DNA of 24,707 nucleotides from Collinsella sp. (GTDB taxonomy: Bacteria > Actinomycetota > Coriobacteriia > Coriobacteriales > Coriobacteriaceae), in the NCBI GenBank assembly GCA_022713905.1, contig JAIHTM010000012.1, positions 1-24,707 of the forward strand. The letters are read 5' to 3'. A program made the position numbers and the translations under genes. How positions within the stretch are numbered: the first letter of the stretch is position 1; the number at the start of each line of letters is the position of its first letter. Positions 15,312 to 21,841 of the stretch are shown here, in pieces. The notes below the pieces were generated by a model that saw nothing but the letters and a program-made list of their open reading frames with translations, was not told where the DNA came from and did not search any database.

Positions 15312-15345
15312 CGGGACGGGCCTTTTGCCCGTCCCGTTTTTGTTT
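15312..15345 (+). terminator. Strong rho-independent terminator closing the selenium operon
   Basis: CGGGACGGGC (15312-15321) and GCCCGTCCCG (15327-15336) form a perfect 10-bp stem with a CTTTT loop, followed by TTTTTGTTT. Confidence 0.95.
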
Positions 15346-15364
15346 CGACCCGAAAGGTGTGCAT

Positions 15365-16723
15365 ATGGCCTCATCCGCTCCGCGCGGTTTGCGCTCCGAC
15401 CATGTCGTTACCGTCGGCATTGCGCTGTTCTCGATGCTCTTTGGCGCCGGCAACCTCATTATTCCGCCGCTGCTGGCGCTGCAGGCTGGTTCTGCCACGC
15501 CGGTCGCCATGCTCGGCTTTCTCATCGCCGCCATCGGCCTGCCCGTCATGGGCTTTATTGCCGTGGCGCTTGCCGGAACGGCGCGCGAGCTTGCCGGCCG
15601 CGTGCACCCCAAGTTTGGCGAGTTCTTTGTTGCGGCAGTATATCTGGCAATCGGTCCGTGCCTTGCCATTCCGCGTACGAGTTCCACGGCGTTTGAGATG
15701 CTGGTGCCGCTACTGCCCGAGGGCGTTTCACTCGGCACGGCTCGCCTGGTGTTTGCCGTTGGCTTCTTTGTCGTCGCGTTTGCGCTCACGCTGCGTCCGG
15801 GCGTTATCACGCGCGTACTCGGGCGCATTACGGGTCCCGCGCTCATTGCGCTCATCGTGCTGGTCGTGGGTGCCGCCGTGATCTCGCCGCTGGGACCGGC
15901 TGCCGCCCCGCAAGCTCCCTATGATGCCGGTGCTGCCGTGCAGGGCTTCTTGACCGGCTACCAGACCATGGACCTGCTTGCGTCGCTCGCCTTCGGCATC
16001 ATCATCGCCGAGACCATCCACGAGTTGGGTGTTACCAATGACAAACGCGTGGCCTTCGAGATTTCGCGTTCCGGTGTGATCGCCGGCGTGCTCATGGCCA
16101 TCATCTACTGCGGCCTAGCGCTTGCCGGTATGCAGCTCGGCACCGTGATGCCCGACGCCACCAACGGCGCTGCAATTCTTGCTCGTTCGGCCTCCATGCA
16201 CTTTGGCCTTGCCGGCACGGTTGTGGTATTTGCGATTTTCTTCCTCGCCTGCATGAACGTGTGCATCGGCCTCATCAGCTGCTGCTCGCGTTACTTCTGC
16301 GAGACGTATGTGATCGAGGGGGGAGCGGAGGCCTCCGAGGAGGCCATGCGCCGCCCCTTCGCGATTCTCGCCTTTGTGTTCGCGGCGTTTTCGTGCGTAC
16401 TCTCCAACGTGGGCCTCGACGTGATCCTTATGTTCTCGGTGCCCATGCTCAACGCCTTGTATCCCGTTGCCATCGTGCTGGTGCTTATGGGCCTGGTGCA
16501 CGGTTTTTGCGACGCGCATCCGCAGGTGTGGGTTTGGGTCGGCGGCGTTGTCGCGGTGCAGAGCGTGATTACCTCGGTTCGAGACGCGTTCTTTGCGGGT
16601 GCGTGGCTGCCGTTCGATGCGCTGCCGCTGGCGGACATTGGAGCCGCGTGGGCGCCGGTTGCCGTGGTGGCGTTTGTGATCGGTCTGCTCCACAGCAAGT
16701 TTGTCGCACATTCGAGGAGCTAG
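15365..16723 (+). CDS. brnQ: Branched-chain amino acid:cation symporter BrnQ
   Basis: A 452-residue inner-membrane carrier of the LIVCS family importing leucine, isoleucine and valine with Na+ or H+. Features are the N-terminal VTVGIALFSMLFGAGNLIIPP, the AIGPCLAIPRTSSTAFEML loop, LASLAFGIIIAETIH, and about twelve hydrophobic segments spread over the length, as usual in BrnQ. The ATG at 15365 has GAAAGG 7 bp upstream; a GTG two codons earlier is too close to that site. It lies between the selenium-operon terminator and the tRNA genes, so it is probably transcribed separately. I see no clear promoter in the 20 bp after the terminator, and readthrough is possible. No terminator follows before the tRNA promoter. 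Confidence 0.93.
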   Translation: MASSAPRGLRSDHVVTVGIALFSMLFGAGNLIIPPLLALQAGSATPVAMLGFLIAAIGLPVMGFIAVALAGTARELAGRVHPKFGEFFVAAVYLAIGPCLAIPRTSSTAFEMLVPLLPEGVSLGTARLVFAVGFFVVAFALTLRPGVITRVLGRITGPALIALIVLVVGAAVISPLGPAAAPQAPYDAGAAVQGFLTGYQTMDLLASLAFGIIIAETIHELGVTNDKRVAFEISRSGVIAGVLMAIIYCGLALAGMQLGTVMPDATNGAAILARSASMHFGLAGTVVVFAIFFLACMNVCIGLISCCSRYFCETYVIEGGAEASEEAMRRPFAILAFVFAAFSCVLSNVGLDVILMFSVPMLNALYPVAIVLVLMGLVHGFCDAHPQVWVWVGGVVAVQSVITSVRDAFFAGAWLPFDALPLADIGAAWAPVAVVAFVIGLLHSKFVAHSRS

Positions 16724-16734
16724 GGTTTCTGCGC

Positions 16735-16763
16735 TTGCACAGGCGGGGAGTCTCCCCTATAAT
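16735..16763 (+). promoter_or_regulatory. Promoter of the tRNA-Pro/tRNA-Gly pair
   Basis: TTGCAC (16735-16740), a 17-bp spacer and a perfect TATAAT (16758-16763) lie about 50 bp before tRNA-Pro. The spacer contains GGGGAGTCTCCCC, a dyad. Good candidate for a strong tRNA promoter. Confidence 0.7.
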
Positions 16764-16814
16764 TTCCTTCGCTTTGGGACACGCAAGGTTTAGACCTTAG
16801 CTGCTCAACACCTT

Positions 16815-16891
16815 CGGGACGTGGCGCAGTTTGGTAGCGCGCCTGCTTTGGGAGCAGGATGTCGCAGGTTCAAATCCTGTCGTCCCGACCA
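16815..16891 (+). tRNA. tRNA-Pro (anticodon TGG)
   Basis: Seventy-seven bases including an encoded CCA. The acceptor arms CGGGACG and CGTCCCG pair fully, the anticodon stem CCTGC/GCAGG encloses TTTGGGA with anticodon TGG, and the T arm is CAGGTTCAAATCCTG. Six bases separate it from tRNA-Gly, so the two are one transcript. Confidence 0.96.
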
Positions 16892-16897
16892 TATCTT

Positions 16898-16971
16898 GCG
16901 GGCGTAGTTCAATGGTAGAACCCCAGCCTTCCAAGCTGATGACGCGGGTTCGATTCCCGTCGCCCGCTCCA
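16898..16971 (+). tRNA. tRNA-Gly (anticodon TCC), integration target
   Basis: Seventy-four bases with encoded CCA. Acceptor GCGGGCG/CGCCCGC, D arm GTTCAATGGTAGAAC, anticodon stem CCAGC/GCTG enclosing CTTCCAA (anticodon TCC), T arm CGGGTTCGATTCCCG. The 44 bases at its 3' end recur at 23285-23328 as the other attachment site of the element; the gene stays intact because the element supplies an identical 3' end. Confidence 0.96.
16928..16971. repeat. attL: 44-bp direct repeat within tRNA-Gly
   Basis: Identical to 23285-23328 over 44 bp, from the anticodon loop (CTTCCAAGCTG) to the CCA end. Flanks differ directly on both sides, which defines the repeat exactly. Confidence 0.95.
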
Positions 16972-16979
16972 GAAAAACC

Positions 16980-17017
16980 GCAGGTCAGAGGTATTAAAGC
17001 TTCTGGCCTGCTTTTTT
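16980..17017 (+). terminator. Element-borne terminator directly after tRNA-Gly
   Basis: GCAGGTCAGA (16980-16989) pairs with TCTGGCCTGC (17002-17011) with one G-U, followed by TTTTTT. It replaces the native terminator that was moved to 23341. Confidence 0.88.
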
Positions 17018-17018
17018 A

Positions 17019-17068
17019 GTCGCAATGAATAGTCGCAAAATACCATTCGATTGCGCTTTGATTGCGAC
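17019..17068. promoter_or_regulatory. Left-end GTCGCAA sites (probable integrase arm sites)
   Basis: GTCGCAA occurs at 17019-17025 and 17032-17038 and in reverse at 17062-17068; a near match, TTGCGCT, lies at 17051. The same motif is clustered at the right end. Sites are 50-140 bp inside attL, as for arm-type sites of tyrosine integrases. The rest of 17069-17150 shows no gene. Confidence 0.65.
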
Positions 17069-17150
17069 CGTTCCAGCCCTGTCCAAGCGCCCCTTTTTTC
17101 ACTTGCCCGTGCGCCCTGCGGTGCTGTCGGTTTCGCCTTTCCCGTGCCAT

Positions 17151-17183
17151 GAAAAAAGCCGCCCACGGTGATTGTGGACGGCT
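17151..17183 (-). terminator. Terminator ending the leftward element operon
   Basis: On the minus strand AGCCGTCCAC and GTGGGCGGCT pair over 10 bp with one G-U around AATCACC and are followed by TTTTTTC. It lies 80 bp beyond the last element gene; the bases 17184-17263 hold no gene. Confidence 0.85.
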
Positions 17184-17263
17184 CTGAGCGCCTTGTTTCG
17201 GTCTTGTGCTGCGTGGTTGCTGTTCGGCGCTGTGCGCCGTTTTGGGGCTTCTGGTTGGCTCTG

Positions 17264-17770
17264 CTAGGGTTCTCGGTTCTGCTTCCGCGCCCGCTCCTTC
17301 TCCCTTTGGCACTCTCTCTTATTTGCCGTGTAGCGCCTGCGGGCTTTCATAAAGTCCACGCGCTCTGCCATAGCGTCAGCCTTGACGATCTCGTAGCACG
17401 TTGGGCACAGCCCCATGTTGTACGCGCGTGTGCTGGTTTCCCTCATCCTGTGCCGCCCGCAGTTGGGGCACAGACCGCCCAGCCTTGGGCGCATGGTCAT
17501 GCGTACGCCCATCTCATCGGCTTTCGACCTTATCGCGCCCTCCGTCCTGCCCATCGCCATTGCTAGGAAAACGTACCCGTCTGCGGCGTGGGCTATCAGG
17601 TAGCGCTTATCTTCGTCCGTCCATGGCTTGCCGCTCTTCTGCGCGTCCCCGCGCCCGTTTTCCCGCTTCACTATGTCGTATGCGGTCGGGTTGTCGGTCG
17701 TGCCGCCCTTGTTTTGGCGTTTCTTGCCCTTTGGTGGGCTTCCAGCGTCCTTTTTGGCGTTTCCTTCCAT
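17264..17770 (-). CDS. HTH (SANT-like) and zinc-ribbon protein of the element
   Basis: A 168-residue protein with no family I can name. Residues 49-90 (KPWTDEDKRYLIAHAADG through GRTEGAIRSKADEMG) look like a Myb/SANT-like helix-turn-helix. Residues 100-125 hold CPNC (Cys101, Cys104) and CPTC (Cys122, Cys125), a zinc ribbon. Both termini are very basic, ending with RRRYTANKRECQREKERARKQ. DNA binding is therefore likely, perhaps as a late regulator, mobilisation accessory or packaging-related factor. The ATG has AAGGAGGT upstream. It is the last gene of the leftward operon, 114 bp after the ATPase gene stop, and is followed by a terminator before attL. Confidence 0.75.
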   Translation of the reverse strand: MEGNAKKDAGSPPKGKKRQNKGGTTDNPTAYDIVKRENGRGDAQKSGKPWTDEDKRYLIAHAADGYVFLAMAMGRTEGAIRSKADEMGVRMTMRPRLGGLCPNCGRHRMRETSTRAYNMGLCPTCYEIVKADAMAERVDFMKARRRYTANKRECQREKERARKQNREP

Positions 17771-17884
17771 CCCGCTACCTCCTTGGGCGTTTCATCCGCA
17801 GGGCTACAGCCCCGCTAATATGGTCGGGGAGAGAGGAATGGGGCACACGCGGATGGTAGTCCGTGGGCGGTTCGATGCGATCCG

Positions 17885-19561
17885 TTACCGCCCCTCCCTT
17901 GCCGTGCCCGCGTCCTCTTGTTTCGCTTCCTTCACCTTGCCAAAACAGTTGTACGCGGGCAAATATTTGAGTTTCAAAGCGCACGGTTTATAGCTCTTGT
18001 TTTTCACTATGTGCAGCGTGACCGTTTTAGCGCTTTTCTCGCCTTGCTCCGCTCTCATCTCGGTTATCGTCTCCACATCGTACGAAAGCCGCGTGCTGCC
18101 GTTTACGTTCATCATGTTTGGCTTGTTAGAGCGTATGGCTTCTACGCTCATACTGCTAATTACTATTATGGGTATCTTCAATTCCATCGCTGCGTTAGAT
18201 AGCAGATCAAGTATTTGGACGGTTTTCTGGTATTCATCGCCGCTGCCGTTTTTCGGTGCGATTTTCAGCCTTTGCAAGAAGTCAACCACGCACAGGCGCA
18301 CGTTGCCCCATGCGTACAGATAGGAAAGCAGCAGCTCGACCTCATCGCCCTGCGGGTGGTTGCCTATAAGGTGGTTCTCTTCAAGCTCCTCATAGGAGCA
18401 ATAGTCCTTTAGCATCTCGCGGGCTGTGTCCATGTCTTTGTATCCATCGTCCTCGTAGACGTACGGTCTGAGTTCCAGCAGGTTCTCTAGCATCTGGGAA
18501 TGGTTTTCACAGGCATTGGGTCTACAATCCTCGCCCAGTATTTCGCTAATCTCATTGCGCGTTCTGTCGGTCGGTTTCATGAATCTAAACCATGGGCTGC
18601 TCCTAAACATCGTCCTTTCAACCTCATCGGCTGCTTTCAGGTAATCGCCCACGATGCCGCCCATGATCTCTTTAATAGCTTCTTTGCACTCCCTCAATTC
18701 GCGCTCATGGTTGGTGGGGTTCTTCCTGTAGCGCTCAACGTCCTCTCTGAGTTCGTTTAGCCGTATGAGTTCATCGCTCGGAACGTCTTTGTATGCAAAC
18801 GGCTCTATGCCAAGTTCCTTTCCCTTTAGCAGCGATACGCAACTTGCCAAGCGTGCCCGCACGTCTGGTTCGCTCGTGTCCAAGCCCCAGTAGAGAACTT
18901 GTTCGTCTCCCCAGTCGTTTGCTTTATCACTGATAGCCTTTTTGCATATGAACAGGGATTGCGCCGTCTTTCCCGTACTGGGCGGTGCCATGAGTATGTG
19001 CACGCCCGCAGCTAAACCGCCGCCCAGCTTTTCATCCAGCGATGGTATACCCGTCTTGAGTCTGGGTATGGCGTTTTTCGCCGCCGTTCCGATAATGCTT
19101 GTCGCGTCCGATAACATTTCGTCAATTTCCCGTAGCAGGTCGAGCGATTCGGTCGTTTCACTCTCGGGTTCATCCCCATCGCCCTCGGTTGCGTCCGTTC
19201 CCAATTCTGCCCCTCCATCGCCCCGCTTCTCGTCCTCGGGTTGCAGGTCGTGGTCGGTGGCGCTTTCCTGCTTCTCACCGTGGTCGGCGTTGGGCGTTTC
19301 GACATGCCGCGCGGCTTCTTCTTCGTCCATCAAACGCAAACACTCCCTTTCGATTTCCCTCTGCCGTTCGCGTTCCATATACCTTTTCAACCGATCTTGT
19401 TCGTAGTACTCGCAATTCAGGGTGAACAGGTACCATTCATGCTCTGCTATATCCATTCGCGTTTTCAGGTCGGTAATCCCCATAGCCGTGAGCCGCTCGA
19501 ACACATCATCGTCAAACGCGAACTTTTCTCTACGTGATCGCTCCCTTTCCGTCTCATCCAT
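17885..19561 (-). CDS. RecA/DnaB-fold replicative ATPase (RepA/helicase-like)
   Basis: A 558-residue protein probably acting as the element's replication helicase or its loader. The N-terminal 165 residues are charged and partly coiled-coil (YMERERQREIERECLRLMDEE), followed by an acidic linker. The ATPase core starts at about 168 with KTGIPSLDEKLGGGLAAGVH, Walker A APPSTGKT (192-199) and LYWGLDTSEPDVRARLAS, typical of the DnaB C-terminal fold. Walker B is LCVVDFLQRL (from 423). About 150 residues between these motifs are an unusual insertion. The end, TVTLHIVKNKSYKPC, matches the DnaB strand after the arginine finger. Start is uncertain: I chose the ATG at 19561, with GAGAGGGGG about 12 bp upstream; a GTG at 19651 gives 588 residues. 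Origin-like repeats lie directly upstream. Confidence 0.8.
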   Translation of the reverse strand: MDETERERSRREKFAFDDDVFERLTAMGITDLKTRMDIAEHEWYLFTLNCEYYEQDRLKRYMERERQREIERECLRLMDEEEAARHVETPNADHGEKQESATDHDLQPEDEKRGDGGAELGTDATEGDGDEPESETTESLDLLREIDEMLSDATSIIGTAAKNAIPRLKTGIPSLDEKLGGGLAAGVHILMAPPSTGKTAQSLFICKKAISDKANDWGDEQVLYWGLDTSEPDVRARLASCVSLLKGKELGIEPFAYKDVPSDELIRLNELREDVERYRKNPTNHERELRECKEAIKEIMGGIVGDYLKAADEVERTMFRSSPWFRFMKPTDRTRNEISEILGEDCRPNACENHSQMLENLLELRPYVYEDDGYKDMDTAREMLKDYCSYEELEENHLIGNHPQGDEVELLLSYLYAWGNVRLCVVDFLQRLKIAPKNGSGDEYQKTVQILDLLSNAAMELKIPIIVISSMSVEAIRSNKPNMMNVNGSTRLSYDVETITEMRAEQGEKSAKTVTLHIVKNKSYKPCALKLKYLPAYNCFGKVKEAKQEDAGTAREGR

Positions 19562-19678
19562 TCGGGTGAATCGCCCCCTCTCGCGCCACGCGCGGATACT
19601 TCCAGACCGCCCACGCGATTCACCGTCATGAGTGGTCGGTAGTGGTCGCACGGTTTTTTATTTTTGAAAGTAGGAGTA

Positions 19679-19728
19679 GGGGTGCTATCGTCCCACCGCG
19701 AAATAAGCGGTGGGCGTATAGCAGCCCC
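19679..19728. other. Large imperfect hairpin in the candidate origin
   Basis: Positions 19679-19699 and 19707-19728 pair almost fully (GGGG, TGCTAT, CCCACCGC with GCGGTGGG, ATAGCA, CCCC), with two one-base bulges and one wobble, around GAAATAA. It is followed leftward by an AT-rich tract (19652-19672). In the minus-strand direction no T-tract follows, so it is not a terminator for the element operon. A replication-origin hairpin or a leader structure are possible. Confidence 0.65.
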
Positions 19729-19745
19729 CTTCTTCTCTTCTTATG

Positions 19746-19898
19746 GGTGTAGCTATGGGGCTATACCTAAATGCGCCCTCCTGCTACACCTTTAAGCTCG
19801 ATAGGTTTAGCCATTAGCGCTATACCTTTAAGCCGTTTGGTTTAGCGATTGCGGCTATACCTTTTAATACGGCTTTGGTCTAGCTCAAGTGCTATATC
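19746..19898. repeat. Nine alternating GCTATACC/GGTTTAGC half-sites, candidate iterons
   Basis: Half-sites occur at 19746 (GGTGTAGC), 19760 (GCTATACC), 19783 (GCTACACC), 19804 (GGTTTAGC), 19819 (GCTATACC), 19839 (GGTTTAGC), 19854 (GCTATACC), 19877 (GGTCTAGC) and 19891 (GCTATATC). From 19783 on they alternate in orientation and the GCTA units recur every 35-37 bp, usually followed by CTTTAA. They sit between the winged-helix gene and the ATPase gene, where a plasmid-type origin would be expected. Confidence 0.7.
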
Positions 19899-19899
19899 T

Positions 19900-20373
19900 T
19901 TACAGCCCCAGTTCCTTGAGTAGTTCTTCGGGCGTTAGTTCCCGCTCTGGTTCGGCTGCTTGGTCGGTGTCGGTACGCTTGCGCTTGCGTGCCTTTGGTT
20001 TTCCGTTGTGGGGGTTCTTGTTGTCGAGCAACTTAACCTCAATCGGCGTGTCGGGCATAACGTAATAGACTGAGCATTTGTTTCTGTGTCCCGCGCTTTT
20101 CAGTTCCAGCCCGCGTATGTTTCGCCCCTTGGCTGGGTTCGGCTTGGTTAGCCTATGAATCGCGCTCGATACGCTGCCCGTGGTCATTCCAGTTAGCCGC
20201 GCTAGCTCTTCACGTGATCGCCAAGCGTATAGCCTGCCGTTCTCATCGGCTTCCAAGTTTTGCGCTAACGCCATGATGATTAGCATTTCGTTCTTGCTGA
20301 AATTGTTTTCGGCAATCTGCCAATACCACTTTGCGAACATCCTCGAAAACGGCTCATCGGTTTCAAACTTCAT
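19900..20373 (-). CDS. Winged-helix replication-type protein of the element
   Basis: A 157-residue protein with a winged-helix core: NEMLIIMALAQNLEADENGRL followed by RSREELARLTGMTTGSVSSAIHRLTKP, with the recognition helix around residues 62-74. The wing carries GLELKSAGHRNKCSVYYVMP. A basic stretch (KPKARKRKRTD) and a conserved-looking acidic tail ELTPEELLKELGL close it; such tails often contact a helicase. I infer a replication initiator or helicase-loader role because it sits between the excisionase-like gene and the origin-like repeats and ATPase gene. The ATG is 12 bp after the previous stop and lacks a clear ribosome site, so translational coupling is likely. A plain transcription regulator is the alternative. 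Confidence 0.7.
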   Translation of the reverse strand: MKFETDEPFSRMFAKWYWQIAENNFSKNEMLIIMALAQNLEADENGRLYAWRSREELARLTGMTTGSVSSAIHRLTKPNPAKGRNIRGLELKSAGHRNKCSVYYVMPDTPIEVKLLDNKNPHNGKPKARKRKRTDTDQAAEPERELTPEELLKELGL

Positions 20374-20385
20374 GGAGCTGAGCCA

Positions 20386-20634
20386 TTAGGCGGCTGTGTC
20401 GATGCCGATATATTCGAGCAGTGCCGCCTTGTTGATACGCCACATGCTCATAACCTTGGCGGCTTTAATCATGCCGCGCTCGCACGCTCGGCAAACAGAA
20501 CGTTCGCTGCAATCCAGCAGGGTTGCCGCCTGCTTGACGGTCAGAACGAGCGCGTCAGAGTTCAAGATTTCCTCTAGCGTCTCGGCGCTGCGGGCTTTCT
20601 CTTGGCGGGCTGTGGTCTTGGTATCAGCGTCCAT
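20386..20634 (-). CDS. Excisionase-like helix-turn-helix protein
   Basis: An 82-residue protein of the MerR-like/excisionase HTH_17 type. LTVKQAATLLDCSERSVCRACERGMI is the helix-turn-helix and MSMWRINKAALLEYIGI the wing and following helix, the standard pattern of Xis-type recombination directionality factors. The N-terminal 30 residues are charged. The ATG has GAGGT 7 bp upstream. It starts the replication half of the leftward operon and is separated from the regulator gene upstream by about 290 bp. In this setting it may promote excision by the integrase or act as a transcription switch; both are common for the fold. Confidence 0.75.
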   Translation of the reverse strand: MDADTKTTARQEKARSAETLEEILNSDALVLTVKQAATLLDCSERSVCRACERGMIKAAKVMSMWRINKAALLEYIGIDTAA

Positions 20635-20836
20635 GTTCTTACCTCTTTCACTTGTGGACGGTCTTACAAGTCGAAAGATACCCGTAGGAGAGAAACGCCG
20701 CCGCGCACGTCTGGGCGGCTTTCGTTGCGTTTTCGGTGCAACGGCTGAGCGCCTTATTTTCCATAGGCGCGTATAGCCCTCTGTAGAAGCGATGCGAATT
20801 GTATTAGGCGGCTATGGCCCTGCGGCTACTGCCACG

Positions 20837-20866
20837 TTGCACGAATTGTGCAATGACTGCAATTTT
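20837..20866. promoter_or_regulatory. Dyad and direct repeat in the regulator/excisionase gap
   Basis: TTGCACGAATTGTGCAA (20837-20853) is a dyad with perfect 6-bp arms; TGCAAT recurs at 20849 and 20858. It lies about 200 bp upstream of the excisionase-like gene in the 290-bp gene-free stretch 20635-20924, where the early promoter of the replication genes should be. A minus-strand TACAAT at about 20799-20804 is a possible -10 box. Candidate operator for one of the element's HTH regulators. Confidence 0.5.
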
Positions 20867-20924
20867 CGATTGGGGCAGAAAACACATGGGCTGTTCATAT
20901 TTGAGATATGGGCACTAATGGGCG

Positions 20925-21368
20925 CTATGAGCCGTTGCCATGTTCCTGCAACCTTTCGACCATCCGCTCTACAAGCTTTAGGTCGCTGTCGGTCAGGCTG
21001 TCGAGCATCTGGGCGATATTCATAACGGCTATCTCGCGCGGGGTGGTCGGTGACTCCAATGTGTTCGCTTCTTCCAGCTCGCAAATGAACCGCTCGGAAA
21101 CATCCTTGGGCGATCTGGGCGGCGTGGCGCTAATCTCGGCTACGGCTTCCAGTATTTGGTAGATGCGTTCTTGGTCGCGCTCTGATAGACCCTTTAGCTT
21201 GTCTAGCCGCCTGCTTAGCGTCCCGCCGTCAATGCTTATTCGTTTCGCTATCTTGGATTGCGATACGCCGTAATGCTTGAATAGAGCCTGTAGCGCCGTC
21301 TTGACCGCGCCGTTGGGCAGAAAAGCCATTGCATCTGCCATTTGCTCTTTCATGCGCTCGTCTATCAT
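20925..21368 (-). CDS. Helix-turn-helix regulator of the element
   Basis: A 147-residue protein with a probable helix-turn-helix at about residues 33-60 (YGVSQSKIAKRISIDGGTLSRRLDKLKG). The rest is helical: RDQERIYQILEAVAEI and, at the C-terminus, LDSLTDSDLKLVERMVERLQE, which could dimerise. The pattern resembles phage-type repressors of the Cro/C1 kind. The ATG has GGAGGT 9 bp upstream. It lies on the same strand as its neighbours, downstream of a terminator, and upstream of a long gap holding a dyad. A maintenance repressor of the replication genes is the simplest reading. No cleavage or protease domain is visible, so SOS-type autocleavage is not indicated. Confidence 0.7.
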   Translation of the reverse strand: MIDERMKEQMADAMAFLPNGAVKTALQALFKHYGVSQSKIAKRISIDGGTLSRRLDKLKGLSERDQERIYQILEAVAEISATPPRSPKDVSERFICELEEANTLESPTTPREIAVMNIAQMLDSLTDSDLKLVERMVERLQEHGNGS

Positions 21369-21458
21369 GGGCGCTAGACCTCCAAGTACCGCGCGTGTCC
21401 CAGCGATGCGCTAGAATGGCGGCGTATACATTTCCCGTTTGCAGTGCGGGGAGTTACG

Positions 21459-21488
21459 AAAAAGGGGCGTTCGGCTTTCGAGCGCCCC
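21459..21488 (-). terminator. Terminator between the small HTH gene and the regulator
   Basis: On the minus strand GGGGCGCTCG and CGAACGCCCC pair over 10 bp with one G-U around AAAGC and are followed by TTTTT. It ends the integrase-side transcript, so the 147-aa regulator needs its own promoter in 21369-21458, where none is clear. Confidence 0.9.
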
Positions 21489-21524
21489 GACCTGTCTATA
21501 TTCTATTCCCGCTCTGCGATAGCG

Positions 21525-21746
21525 CTAGATGGTTGATATGGCTGGGCTATCGCTTTCAAGTAGGTAATCCAGTGTGCAGTCTTGGCAGAAAGCATCGCGG
21601 ATGCGCTTGGCTTCCACAACGGTCATAGGTGCTTGCTCGTCCAGTTTCAAGTTGAAGCTGTCCAGATCAGTCCCGAGAAGATCAGCGCATTGTTGATAGC
21701 TGATTGCGGAACGCTCTAGCTCCGCTCGCATGTTTGGGAAGGCCAT
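21525..21746 (-). CDS. Small HTH-like protein of the element
   Basis: A 73-residue protein whose middle, SYQQCADLLGTDLDSFNLKLDEQAPMTVVEAKRI, resembles the helix-turn-helix of small phage Cro-type regulators with degenerate turn residues, followed by RDAFCQDCTLDYLLE. It starts from an ATG with AGAGG close upstream and ends before a strong terminator. It is cotranscribed with the integrase, about 95 bp downstream of that gene, and so could modulate integrase or repressor expression. I recognise no named family; length and position support a real gene. Confidence 0.6.
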   Translation of the reverse strand: MAFPNMRAELERSAISYQQCADLLGTDLDSFNLKLDEQAPMTVVEAKRIRDAFCQDCTLDYLLESDSPAISTI

Positions 21747-21841
21747 TAACCTCTGTCCCTTCCAAGCGCCATGGGCGTGCGTTCATCGGTCAAGCCAAGC
21801 AGGTAATCGGCTGAGCATCGAAACGGCTTTCTCTTACCTTC

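Noticed and set aside
16909..17166. Minus-strand reading frame across tRNA-Gly with a RESNPRHQLGRL-type motif
   Set aside because: This is the reverse reading of the tRNA gene, a common false protein; no ribosome site and it overlaps attL and a terminator.
19746..19898. CRISPR array
   Set aside because: Repeats are 8-bp half-sites in alternating orientation with imperfect spacers, and no cas gene is present.
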